Shown: positions 17,671 through 28,400 of the stretch, piece after piece | How the letters are laid out: every line of letters begins with the position of its first letter | Position numbering within the stretch: position 1 is the first letter of the stretch | Assembly: GCA_902762795.1 (NCBI GenBank) | Contig: CACWPM010000027.1 | Location: 1-64,000 of the forward strand | From: Fibrobacter succinogenes | GTDB taxonomy: Bacteria > Fibrobacterota > Fibrobacteria > Fibrobacterales > Fibrobacteraceae | Length of the DNA stretch: 64,000 nt | Reading direction: 5' to 3' | The notes under the pieces: generated by a model | What the model was told of the DNA's origin: nothing | Seen by the model: the letters and a program-made list of their open reading frames with translations, nothing else | Database searches by the model: none | Program-made: the position numbers and the translations under genes

Positions 17671-19854
17671 TTATTTGAACTGAGCCGTGATGGTCAAGCC
17701 TTCACTTGGTGTGACCTTGTGCGGGTTTTCTGTTGAACCATCGGACCATCCCGTGAATACGGCTCCGGCATTACCCACGGCGGTCAATTGCAGTTCGTTG
17801 TTCGAGAAGAATTTGCATTGGTAGTTGGTATTTGGGAGTTTCATGCCGTCAACTAATACAGAGCCGTTTCCGCTTGCGGAGATGGTTACGGTGACTTCGT
17901 TTTCGAGCTCGAAACGTTCTGCCATTTCTTTCTTGATGGTTTCGCTGCGATTCTTGGCGTAGGCGATAAGCGTGCTGCCGCTCGGATCCCATTTGAAATT
18001 GCTCTGGTTTCGCGGCCAACGCTGTTCATCACGTTGCTGTTCCGATGAAGGAATTGTTGCCATCATGGATTGCACTGTGCTCTGCACCTTTTCGTAAGTC
18101 AGATAACTGTTGAGGAGAATGCAGGCATTGTTGATGAAAAGACGCTTGAAATCTGGATTGTCCAAAAGTTTCTTGAGCATTCCGGCAGGAGATTTGCTGT
18201 CTCCGGAACTGCTTCCGCCGAAGCTGCCCCAAATGCTGCCTTGATGGCTACTTTGGTTTGTGCCGAGTACCCAGTTAAACATGTTTTCGCCTTGCTCGTC
18301 AAAACCGCTGATGCCCGGTGTAAATCCGAAACCGTGGTCGGTATCGAAGGCTACAAATTTGAATGGATATCCATTGCCGCCCCAGGCGCGTATGTTGTTG
18401 TTTGGCCAGTCTCCATTGTGGTAGTACATTTCGGCGAACATGTACTGTGCAAAACTGTTGACGTTGATCTTGCTCTTAATCTGTTCGTACTGCTGGTTGT
18501 TCTCGCCTTCGAATTTACCACCAGAAATTTCGCTTAAAAGTTGTTGGTAATCGGCTGTCGATGCCCCGTTGGTGCCACTTGCTTCGTAGCTGCTGCCCTT
18601 GATGCTTATCATGTTGATGGCTTTGGAATCGATGCCGTAGTTCGTTTCTACAAAATGCCTGTTTAGGCGTTCGCGCATGTCATGGATGCCAAAATATTCT
18701 CCGTTGTAGAATACGACGACTTGGCGGCTGCGCTGGTAGTCGACATCGGTGCCTTCCATGAGTGATGTCATCATGGCATCGCCGATATAGTCTGTCCAAA
18801 AACGGTTCCCGTTGTTGCGTAAGTTGAAACTCTTGAATTTTTTCGCTTCGGGACGAGTTTTGAACAAAGAATATTTAATGACTTTGTCTCCATAAGAGTC
18901 GTTGTCCATCTTGATGGCTACACTTTTCTTGGGCTTGTAGCGACTGTAGTTGCCGATAATCGAAATACCTGCATCGATTTCCCAAGTTTTTTCTGTAGTG
19001 GAACTTCCATTTTCGAAATATTCCACATGGACGGGGAGTTCCGTGTCTTTCCAGAAGTTTGCGGCCTTGCAGGGCTCAGTGCATTTCGGGTTGTTGTCAT
19101 CGGTTACATTTGCGTTTCCGCCGCCCCACATGCTACTTCCCGTATTGTTCCCCGATCCGCCGCCAGAGAGATTTCCGGTGGCGTAAAGTCCGTCCGTGGA
19201 GTCGAACATATCGTGGTGATTTACAGTGAGTGCAACGACCGGCATCGAGACGCTTTCGTTGATGAAATAGGTTTGTGTCGTTGTGTCCATAGCGAGCCCA
19301 TTTACAAATTCTGAACAACGTATAACCGTGTTCTGGGGAATGGGGGTTGCCACGGTGATCTTGTCGGATTTTAATGTCGGGAAAGAGCCGTCGAACGTGC
19401 AATGGATTTCGCCGCCTTTTTGCGGGGTGGGCGGGTCGATTGTCAAGTTCTTGTAGAAGCCTGCTTTTGGGAGAAATGAATCTTTGGGCTTGTGGTTGTC
19501 CTCGTATTCTTGGAGACAGCTTGAGTTCGCGATGGAACTGGAGGAAAGAGATGGCAGTTGGGATGGAGTCGAGTTGCTATCTGGCGGAATTGTGGATTCG
19601 GGGGTGCTTGTGCTCGAAGATGCTGAAGTTGGCGTCAATTTCGAGCTGGAACAGGTTTGATTTTTGGCTGAAGATGATAAATTAATTGAAATATCAGCTT
19701 GTGAATCGCTGGAGGCGTCATTGATATATTCTGGAGAGGAATTTTCGTCCGGAATCTGCGAAAATTCGTTGCTTGCTGATGTAGGGTCATCAGAACAACC
19801 CCAAAAACAAGCGCTCGCAAGTGCGAAATACCAAAACAACAGTTTTTTCTGCAT
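17671..19854 (-). CDS. CotH-kinase-domain lipoprotein
   Basis: 727 residues. The signal peptide ends with lipobox FWGCS, followed by a Ser/Thr/Pro-rich linker (about 20-115). Residues about 125-205 resemble a chitobiase/beta-hexosaminidase C-terminal-type domain (GFYKNLTIDPP, CTFDGSFPTLKSD). The CotH domain (about 215-590) has GISIIGNYSRYKPKKS, FNLRNNGNRFW, FYNGEYFGIHDMRERLNRHF and FKFVAFDTDHGFGF. The C-terminal 75 residues look like a bacterial beta-repeat domain (GNGSVLVDG, FTGWSDGS). CotH proteins are atypical protein kinases of spore coats and, in other bacteria, of cell-surface proteins. A role in modifying surface or fibre-degradation proteins is inferred only. AAGGA precedes the ATG by 8 bases. 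Confidence 0.88.
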   Translation of the reverse strand: MQKKLLFWYFALASACFWGCSDDPTSASNEFSQIPDENSSPEYINDASSDSQADISINLSSSAKNQTCSSSKLTPTSASSSTSTPESTIPPDSNSTPSQLPSLSSSSIANSSCLQEYEDNHKPKDSFLPKAGFYKNLTIDPPTPQKGGEIHCTFDGSFPTLKSDKITVATPIPQNTVIRCSEFVNGLAMDTTTQTYFINESVSMPVVALTVNHHDMFDSTDGLYATGNLSGGGSGNNTGSSMWGGGNANVTDDNNPKCTEPCKAANFWKDTELPVHVEYFENGSSTTEKTWEIDAGISIIGNYSRYKPKKSVAIKMDNDSYGDKVIKYSLFKTRPEAKKFKSFNLRNNGNRFWTDYIGDAMMTSLMEGTDVDYQRSRQVVVFYNGEYFGIHDMRERLNRHFVETNYGIDSKAINMISIKGSSYEASGTNGASTADYQQLLSEISGGKFEGENNQQYEQIKSKINVNSFAQYMFAEMYYHNGDWPNNNIRAWGGNGYPFKFVAFDTDHGFGFTPGISGFDEQGENMFNWVLGTNQSSHQGSIWGSFGGSSSGDSKSPAGMLKKLLDNPDFKRLFINNACILLNSYLTYEKVQSTVQSMMATIPSSEQQRDEQRWPRNQSNFKWDPSGSTLIAYAKNRSETIKKEMAERFELENEVTVTISASGNGSVLVDGMKLPNTNYQCKFFSNNELQLTAVGNAGAVFTGWSDGSTENPHKVTPSEGLTITAQFK

Positions 19855-20366
19855 ATCTCATTCCTTAGAAAAAACTAAACCTACACCTATCATAAAATAT
19901 ATCGCAGTTTTTTCTCCATTTAACATTATGGAGCTTTTTTTTTACAAACTGTTGTCAAAATTGTGAAAAAATGCAAAAAATTGTTGATGAAAAATTACAC
20001 AAAAAATGTTATGCAGCGGTGCTCGAACTCCACTTTCGACAATGCCGAAATGGACTTGATAAAAGTATCTTCTGTCATTACACATTCCATATTTCTTTTG
20101 TTTGCAAAAAATGTGCCAAGACTTATATTGCCCAAAAAACGATTTTTTATAATCTGTATATTACGCTTCTTGTAATTGTTACGAAAACTGTAGTGTAAAG
20201 TCATGATTCATTATTTGTATGATCCGCAACTTTGAACACCGAAAAAGCAAAAATTGCCTTGAAAAACGCCCCAAAACACGCAATTCCTTTTAAAATTTGG
20301 CTTTTTTACGGTAAAAACGTAATTTGGCACGATTTTTGCAAAATGCGCGCGGAGACAATTAAAATT
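19855..20366. other. AT-rich intergenic region between divergent genes
   Basis: No gene is supported. Short frames at 19963-20204 on both strands lack ribosome binding sites. A TATATT at 20157-20162 may be a promoter element for the acetolactate synthase gene. I see no strong hairpin. Confidence 0.45.
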
Positions 20367-22007
20367 ATGAACACTGCTGAAGTTTTGATCAAGTCCCTCG
20401 AAAGTGAGGGTGTCGAGTATATTTTTGGAATCCCCGGTGAAGAAACTCTGGAGCTGATGGAAGCGATTAAAAAGTCGTCTATCAAGTTCATTACGGTGCG
20501 ACACGAGCAGGGGGCCGCTTTTATGGCCGATGTCTACGGGCGCTTGACGGGGAAGGCGGGCGTCTGTCTTTCGACTCTTGGACCTGGCGCAACAAACCTT
20601 GTCACAGGCGTTGCCGATGCGAACTCCGATGGCGCTCCGCTGATTGCCATTACGGGGCAGGTGGGTACAGAACGTATGCACTTGACGAGCCACCAATATT
20701 TGGACTTGGTGAACATGTTTACGCCGATTACCAAGCGCAGTAAGCAAGTGGTTCGCCCGGATACGGTGAACGAAATTGTTCGTATTGCGTTCAAGTACGC
20801 CGAAATGGAAAAGCCCGGTGCTTGTCATATCGACTTGCCGTGCAACATTGCCGCGATGGAAGTGGAAGGCGAAGTCGCTCAGACTCCGCTGAAACACCAC
20901 CGTGAAAATACCGTGTATGCAAGCACGGATGCGATTCTTGCTGCTGGAGAAGTTTTTGCGTCGGCAAAGCGCCCGGTGGTTCTTGTAGGCCATTCTGCAG
21001 TTCGCAATCATGCGTCCAAGGCTTTAAGGGCTTTTGCTTTTTCATCGAAAATCCCTGTGGTTTGCACCATGATGGCGAAGGGCATTGTTCCTTGTGTCGA
21101 TAAATATTTCATGGGTTGTATCGGTATGCCGCAGAGAGATTTCCCGAATATTGTCATGGATCAGGCGGATCTTGTGATTGCCGTTGGTTATGATGTCGTG
21201 GAATATGCACCAGCCAAGTGGAACCCGAATGGTGACAAGAAGATTATTCACATTGACGAGACGCCGAACCATGTGAATAAATTTTACCAACCCGAGGAGG
21301 AAATCATTGGCGATATTTCGGCATCCCTGGATGCGCTCTGTAGCGTTTGTCCGAATTCTTGGGAACCCGAATGGGCTTTGCAAATCCGTGCGATGATGGT
21401 GGCGGACCATTCGCGTTACGATCATGATACGACATTCCCGCCTACGCCACAGAAGGTACTTCATGACATTCGACTTGTTCTGGATGACGATGATATTTTG
21501 ATTTCGGATGTGGGGGCGCACAAAATGTGGATTGCACGACAATTTCAATGCGCGTATCCGAACACCTGCATTATTTCTAACGGTTTTGCGACCATGGGAA
21601 TAGCGGTGCCCGGAGCCATTGCCGCAAAACTTCTAAATCCGAAAAAGAAGGTCTTGGCGGTTACCGGTGATGGCGGCTTTATGATGAACAGCCAGGAACT
21701 TGAGACGGCTTACCGCGAGCATATCCCGTTCGTGACGCTGATTTTTACCGATGGCGGCTACGGCCTCATCAAGTGGAAACAGGAGGAACGCTACGGCGAT
21801 AGTTATGCGGTCGAGTTCACGAACCCGGATTTTGTGAAGTATGCCGAATCCATGCACCTCAAGGGCTACCGCATTGAACGAACCGAAGACTTGCCTCGAA
21901 CATTGAGAGAGGCGTTCCGTCAGAATGTGCCGTGCATTATCGAATGCCCGGTGGATTATTCCGCGAACATGGAACTTTCGGAATACCTCAAGAACTTGAA
22001 CATATAG
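20367..22007 (+). CDS. alsS: Catabolic-type acetolactate synthase (ThDP enzyme)
   Basis: 546 residues from the ATG at 20367, where family similarity begins (MNTAEVLIKSLESEGVEYIF). GGAG lies 12 bases upstream, and an in-frame ATG at 20344 is an alternative. The N-terminal Pyr domain carries RHEQGAAFMADVYGR with the Glu that activates thiamine diphosphate. The central domain has VGYDVVEYAPAKWN, typical of the FAD-independent AlsS group. The C-terminal PP domain has GDGGFMMNSQELETA (near residue 434) and YGLIKWKQEERYG. It condenses two pyruvates to 2-acetolactate in the cytoplasm. No small regulatory subunit or ilvC is adjacent, which favours a catabolic role, but a biosynthetic one is not excluded. 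Confidence 0.88.
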   Translation: MNTAEVLIKSLESEGVEYIFGIPGEETLELMEAIKKSSIKFITVRHEQGAAFMADVYGRLTGKAGVCLSTLGPGATNLVTGVADANSDGAPLIAITGQVGTERMHLTSHQYLDLVNMFTPITKRSKQVVRPDTVNEIVRIAFKYAEMEKPGACHIDLPCNIAAMEVEGEVAQTPLKHHRENTVYASTDAILAAGEVFASAKRPVVLVGHSAVRNHASKALRAFAFSSKIPVVCTMMAKGIVPCVDKYFMGCIGMPQRDFPNIVMDQADLVIAVGYDVVEYAPAKWNPNGDKKIIHIDETPNHVNKFYQPEEEIIGDISASLDALCSVCPNSWEPEWALQIRAMMVADHSRYDHDTTFPPTPQKVLHDIRLVLDDDDILISDVGAHKMWIARQFQCAYPNTCIISNGFATMGIAVPGAIAAKLLNPKKKVLAVTGDGGFMMNSQELETAYREHIPFVTLIFTDGGYGLIKWKQEERYGDSYAVEFTNPDFVKYAESMHLKGYRIERTEDLPRTLREAFRQNVPCIIECPVDYSANMELSEYLKNLNI

Positions 22008-22016
22008 GAGAAAGAC

Positions 22017-22190
22017 ATGGGATACATCAATAGCCTGTTTACGGGGCAATCGGAAATATTTGGCGTCGCCGTATCCGAATCCTCCCATTTGCTTTCCGTT
22101 TACAGCATTTCGGGACATCCCGCCGTTTACCGCCATTTGAAACCCTGCGGTAATGTTGAAGAACATAAACAGCAAGAACAGAATTTATAA
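22017..22190 (+). CDS. Small ORF (57 residues) coupled to alsS
   Basis: Starts with ATG at 22017, 6 bases after a near-ideal AGGAG that overlaps the alsS stop, and ends TAA at 22188-22190. The product begins MGYINSLFTGQSEIF and ends EEHKQQEQNL. It has no transmembrane segment and matches no family I know. Position and ribosome binding site suggest cotranslation with alsS. It could instead be the remnant of a longer gene. The terminator at 22213-22248 closes the unit. Confidence 0.5.
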   Translation: MGYINSLFTGQSEIFGVAVSESSHLLSVYSISGHPAVYRHLKPCGNVEEHKQQEQNL

Positions 22191-22212
22191 AAGACTCCTC
22201 CACTCCACATAA

Positions 22213-22248
22213 AAAAGAACCGCCGGTAGCATTACTGACGGTTCTTTT
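22213..22248 (+). terminator. Terminator of the alsS unit
   Basis: AAAAGAACCG (22213-22222) pairs with CGGTTCTTTT (22239-22248), with an inner CGGTA/TACTG stem. The A- and T-rich arms make it usable on both strands. Confidence 0.8.
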
Positions 22249-22458
22249 CTGTAATGAAAGATGATTTACGATTAGGAATAATTTTTTTATACAAAGATAT
22301 ATTTTTCTTGTTTGAATAATTTACTTTGAACAAAAAATATGCTTTAGGGTTTATTTAAATGAATTTTGTGTAAAATTATTTTTTTTGTAATAAACTTTAT
22401 TTGGTATCTTGCTTTCTTTGTTGTATATTACATTATGATTTTAATAAGGTGGAAAAAT

Positions 22459-25400
22459 ATGATATACCCAGTTCCTTACACATGGTTTATTTCTGGCAAA
22501 ATTACTTATCTTAATGGAAAGCCCTTTACAACTGGAATAATAAAGGCTTTTAACGTTTGTAATGGAACGTTGATTCGCCTTGGCGAATCTGGTATCAGCA
22601 ATGATGGCTCGTATAAAATTACTTATTCTAGTGCTAATTTCCAGAACGGTAATCCTTCTATTCATCACCCTAATGTGAAAATGCAGGTGATTGATTATCA
22701 AGGAAATGTGATTTGGGAATCGAAAAAGATTATGGCGTTCGAAAGTGAACAGACGTTTTCTTTTATAATTGACAAAGAACAAGATGATGATTCTGGACAA
22801 CAAGGGTTGGATAATCCAGATGGAGATAATCCTCCTCCTCCGGAAATGTGGATTGTTAAGGGAACTGTAAAATACGATACAGGACTTTCTTTAGAATCTG
22901 GCGTTGTAAAGGCTTTTGATTATAAGGACTATCAAAATTACTACTTAAACAGTGCGATTCTTAAAGCTGATGGATCTTTTGAAATTTTCTATACAAAAGA
23001 TTCTTTTCAAAGAGGTGATTTAAGTCGAAAAACTCCGAATTTGGTTCTTTGTATATATGATTTAAAGGGAAATTTACTGCTGAAATTCAATGTGAATAAT
23101 CCTCCTGAGATGGAGGAATGTGTTTCCATTGTAATACCTCATGAAGTTCCTGAGACAAATGATAATTATGCTGTTTATGGACGGGTCGTGAATAAATCTG
23201 GCCGACCTTTGAAAAATGTCCTTGTGAAAGCTTTTTGCTTAGATTTTTTGGATGAAAAAAATGTTCATGCTTTTAAATATTATTCCTTGAATTTAAAGCC
23301 TGAAGTAACGGATGAAAATGGTTATTATAAAATTAAGTATTCTCCGTCATGTTTGCCCCGTGATATACAAGAGCCAAGTCCTCTAAATCCAAAGGATAAA
23401 GTATCTCTTTTTGCTGAATTTTATTTGAAGGAAAATAAAAACTCTGAAGATTCGGAAGAAAATGAAAATATTCAAATTCCAAGTGACCATTCTCCAGAAT
23501 GGAATTTCTCAAATTTGGTTCTTGATGCTTCTCGTTGTCAAGAAATTAACTTTACAATAGATTTTTTATCGTCTTCAACATCTTCTAAGTTTGATAACTT
23601 AGAGAGTGCTTTAAAATTTTATCTTTCGGCTGTAAAAAATGAGCCTCTTTATGATAAAAATAAGAATCCAGTTGGTTTATGGGAAGATAAAATACGGTTT
23701 TTCATTGATTCTTCGTTTAAAAATGTTCTTCCTGGTTTTAGAGAAAACCTAAATCAGGAGGATGTTGTTTCGTACTTTAAAGCTTATGAACTTGTTTATC
23801 ATATTCAGCGCTTGCATCCCGACTGGGTGCCTTTAGATAAGTTGTTTTTCTATGCGTCTTGTTTCTTTGCTTTAGGTAAAAAAGGTATAGATAGCATTGC
23901 AAAAATTCAATCTGCCCAAAAACATGTAATTCAAGATTGTTTATTAGAAGCGGTAACGCAGTCTCAAATTTCATCTAGAACAAATATTTCTGAATTTGTC
24001 ACTTTTTGGGAAAATCTTCAGGGAAAAACGGAACTTTTAAACGAAGAAAAAGTCAATTTAGATACGTTCGATATTTTGTCTCTATCGAAAGATACAAAGA
24101 CACTGCCTGGGCAGGGGTTGTATAAAGGTAAGTCGGTTGGTGATGAACGTGAAGTTAAAAACCTGCTAGAGCAATTTTACGATTCAGAAGCTGATGTTGA
24201 GTCCTTTTTAGAAGATATAAAGCCTTCCGAAGCGAATTCATCTTTGAATGAAAAGGAGTATTCTCGACTAAAGCTGGTGTTTGATTTGAAAAATTTCTTC
24301 GAGGATTTTTCCGACGGAATTCAGCAAACGTATCTTACTATTATTGATGTTGTTAATAAACGCAAAGATAACCAAAATCAATCGGATGACCAAGAGCCTG
24401 AAGAACCTTCATTAAAGGTTTTGCTTGACTTTACAGAAGAACAATGGGATAATCTTGTTGGTTATATTTCTTTAAGCTATCAGGAAAAAAGTGGGGAATC
24501 GAAACTTGCTTTGCCTGTGACATTCCCGGGAACAACGGCTGCGGAACAGAAATCTTTGTATAAGATAAAATTGCAAAAATTGATTACATCGTGGTTCCCG
24601 CAAGAAGCTCTTCTTTTGAAATTTGCAAAATATGATGTTCCTAAAAATCCTCAGGAATGTGATTTAGTTCTTTTAAAATGTAAAAAAATAGCAGAATTGT
24701 TGCAGAGCGCTGGCTGGAAGGATTTCTTATTTGACAAGCTCACTTTAGATGAATTTCTTGAAGAAAAAAAGTTAAGTCTGAATGAGCAAGATAAAGGATT
24801 TGTGAAGGATGCTTTTGTTTCAAAAGAAGACATAAAGACAATACAGCGTTTGTATAGACTGACGACGGATTATGATTCTATTGTCCATTTGCTCAGAAAA
24901 GGCTTTACATCGGCATATCAAATTGCTCAGAATTCAGAAGAAGAATTTGTTGCAGAACATCATGTTGGACTAGGAACAATGGAAAATGCGAAGCAGATAT
25001 ATTGTTTGGCTTCGCAGTACACGTCCGAAGTTTCTTTACAAATGGCGAAATATTATGGTTCCCTTACAGAACAAGGCGATTCTATACCTTCTGTTTCGAG
25101 AGGCTTTTTGGAATCGCAATCTAATAATTCGAATAGAAATGTAAAGAGCAATGTGGCTCCGTCTAGAATTGAACAGCCTATTATTGCAAATTGGAAAAAC
25201 TTATTTGGTGTATTAAACCGAAATGCTGCTTTGAAAGGACAATCTGTTTTAAGCCCGTCGGCTTATCTTATGGATCTGTTGGATTTTTTGAAAGGTGACG
25301 GATTTAAGATTTTAAAAGAACGTCGTCCTGATATTTTGAATCTTGAATTGACTAAGGAAAATGCCGAAACTTCATTGCCAACGATTGATATTGTTGTGGA

Positions 25401-28400
25401 ATTGCTTGAATTTTTGGCTGCAGGAAAACCGTTAGAGGAACTTAATTATAATACAGATTCTAAAAAAGGCGATGCAGAATTACGCGCTGAACCTACATTT
25501 GCCGGTAAGTTAGATAGTGCTTATGCGAAGTTGATGGATGCAGTTTATCCTATGGATGTGTCGAGAAACTTCCATGCAGAAAAGATGACTGCTTTGTTGA
25601 AAAATGTTTCTCTTTCTGTGAATGATTTAATCCAGGCTCAAAAGAATCCTGACAAAAAGTATCACTATACCACGTTAAGATTGTCTCCGACATTAATCAA
25701 AACTCTGCAATTGCCGGAAACAGAAGAAAAATCGGATATAGAAGTTTGGGAATTGTGGGGGCTTGACAAAACTAATAAAGAAGTACTTTGCCCTGACAAG
25801 GCAACTGTTGTTTCTGGCTCATGGGATGAAGTTCTTTCAAATGTGTCTATTTTCTTGAGCCGTTCTGGCTTGACCATGAAAGAATTTCAAGAAATATTGT
25901 CATTTGCTCCGTTTGAAGGTTGTAGAGCGACGCTTTCTCGTGTAAGCAATACATTCCAGCTGGGTGATATAAACGCATTCCGCATAACATATATGTCGGA
26001 AGAATCGTTTGAATTGTTTGCTCGTAAAATTTCTCGATTTGTGCGTTTAAGACGCTTGTTGGGATGGAATATTGAGGATGTTGCGTTTGTTTTCGATTTA
26101 AGTTTGGAAAATATTGATCGTGTTGCTCACTTGAAAACTCTTACCTCTGCTTCTGTTCGGGAAATAATGGCTTGGGCGTATGATATGTCTATAGACCATT
26201 TCTCTAGCGTATTCCCCAACATCCCTGAGATGACCGGAATAGAGGATGCTGATAGTTTAAAGTGTAAACTTCTTGAAATAGCCTCTGTTTCTTTGGGCAT
26301 AAGCCAAGCAGATTTATCATATGCTTTAGAATTTGAAAAGGAAGCTTTCTCTAGCGATTTAAATGAAGACTCTTTCAAGAATAATTTAAAGATGCTGTAT
26401 CGAATTTCCACATTTGCGAAGCGGCTTGGAATTTCGGTGCAGAAATTTGAATTGTTAAGATTCCTTTTGAATGAGAAAACTGCTGCAAAATGGAAATTGG
26501 AGGATTGTTTAAAGTGTTTCTTGGTGGTTAAAGAAGTTCTGGATTCTCCTTTGGATGTTGATAGCCTTATTTATTTGGCAATGCCACTTTCTCCTTCTAC
26601 AAAGAACAAGGCAAAATCGCTTGTAAATGCTTTGGACGATTCCTTGTCAAAACTTTGGGAATCTACTAGAGCTGATAAGTTAGAGGAAATAGCACGTGAT
26701 TATCCTGATATAGATGCAACGGAAGATTCAAAGGTAATATTCTATGAATTTGTTAGAAAAGAAATAATGTCCTTTGTCAAATCTTGCATATGGTGCTCTG
26801 ATCCTACAGGTGTCTATGCTCTGTTAAAGAAGATTCATGATGCAAATCAAGTGGAATCGGTTGAAAATGATGACCTTGAAACGGTAAAGACGTGGTTGCT
26901 TAGCGTTTTGGGTGACAGTTATGCTTCTGAAATTGATGGTTTGTTTACGGATATAAGTTTTGATGACCATCTATGGGCTAAAAATGTTCTCTGTATTTTG
27001 GCTTATGTAACTGCTGCCAAAAATGAAATTTTGGAAAAATTGACATCGGAATTTGGTCTTGAACGTAAAATCTGTGAAAAAATCCTGTGTATTTACACAG
27101 AATCTGACGAACATGTAATTGAGCAGACTTCTTCAGCAACATTTTTTGTTGATTGGCTTGCTATTCCGTTTGACAAAAAATCGGAGGACGCAATTGAAGC
27201 ATATGCGTTGTTATCTAAATTGGCGTTAATCTATAGCTATACGAAGATGCTTGATTTTACGGACATCTTTGGCCATGAATCTATTTATTGGTCTAATAGG
27301 TCATTCCCTCTGAATGCTCTTGGGTTTGTTGGAGAAGAATGGGATTGGAATAATTATCCTGTTAAGGAAAATTTGTTTGTTGGTGTAAAACATTTGTCCA
27401 GAACTCTCCGCAAATTGAACTGCTGTTTTAATGTTTCCAAGTGTTTTGGTTCGACATGGGTTTATGACAAACTTTCTTCTGAATTTCTTATGGAAAAATG
27501 GAATATAAACAATCGTCAATTGAGAGAGATTGTTGGTGAAAATATTCCGACATTGGATAAACCCAAAAAATGGAGACAGCTTTGCAATTATTGGAAGGTT
27601 TATAAGAAAGCTCCCATTGATATGGAAACTTTACAAATTTTGATTGCAGATGATTCGCTCAAATCTAGCTGTATTGAAGAATATCGAGTTGCTGTTGAAA
27701 AATTGAATGAATCGTTGAAAAATAAACAATCACCGCATGATTGGCAATCGTTCATTACTCCGGTAAGCGATGCCTTGCGCAAATCAAGAAGGGATGCTCT
27801 TGTAAGTTATATTTGCTTTAATTCGCAGAAAAAAAATAATGCTCAAAAGTTTTTCGATGCTAATGATATCTATTCGTACTACTTAATAGATGTTGAAATG
27901 GAACCTGACATGAGCGTCTCAAGGACGCGACAGGCTCTGAATTCTATTCAGCAGTTTGTGAGTCGAGTTGAATTGGGCTTAGAGGGCTCTTTCATTCTGA
28001 ATGAAGATCAACGTAGAAATTGGGAGTGGATGCGGAATTATCGCGTATGGGAGGCCAATCGTAAGGTGTTCTTATATGCGGAAAATTGGATTGAATCCGA
28101 TTTAAGAGATGACAAAAGTCCGTTCTTCAAGGAACTTGAAGATGAAATTCGCCAAGTAGGTGATGATCCTAAAGCGATGCACACTGCTTTAGGGAATTAT
28201 CTTGAGAAAATATATGAAACGTCTGGCGTTGAAATTCTTGGAGCCTGCAAAGAGGATGGTGGTGATGGTATCCTATATACGCTTCACGTAATTGGTAGAA
28301 CAAGAGGCGAACCGCACCATTATTTCATTCGTAAATATAGGGCAAAGGCTCTATATTCTGGAGAATGGGAACCATGGGAAAGTTTGAATTTGGATATTAA

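Noticed and set aside
22366-22458. A longer TcA start at 22366
   Set aside because: The extra 31 residues look like translated AT-rich leader, no ribosome binding site precedes them, and AAGGTGG sits correctly before 22459.
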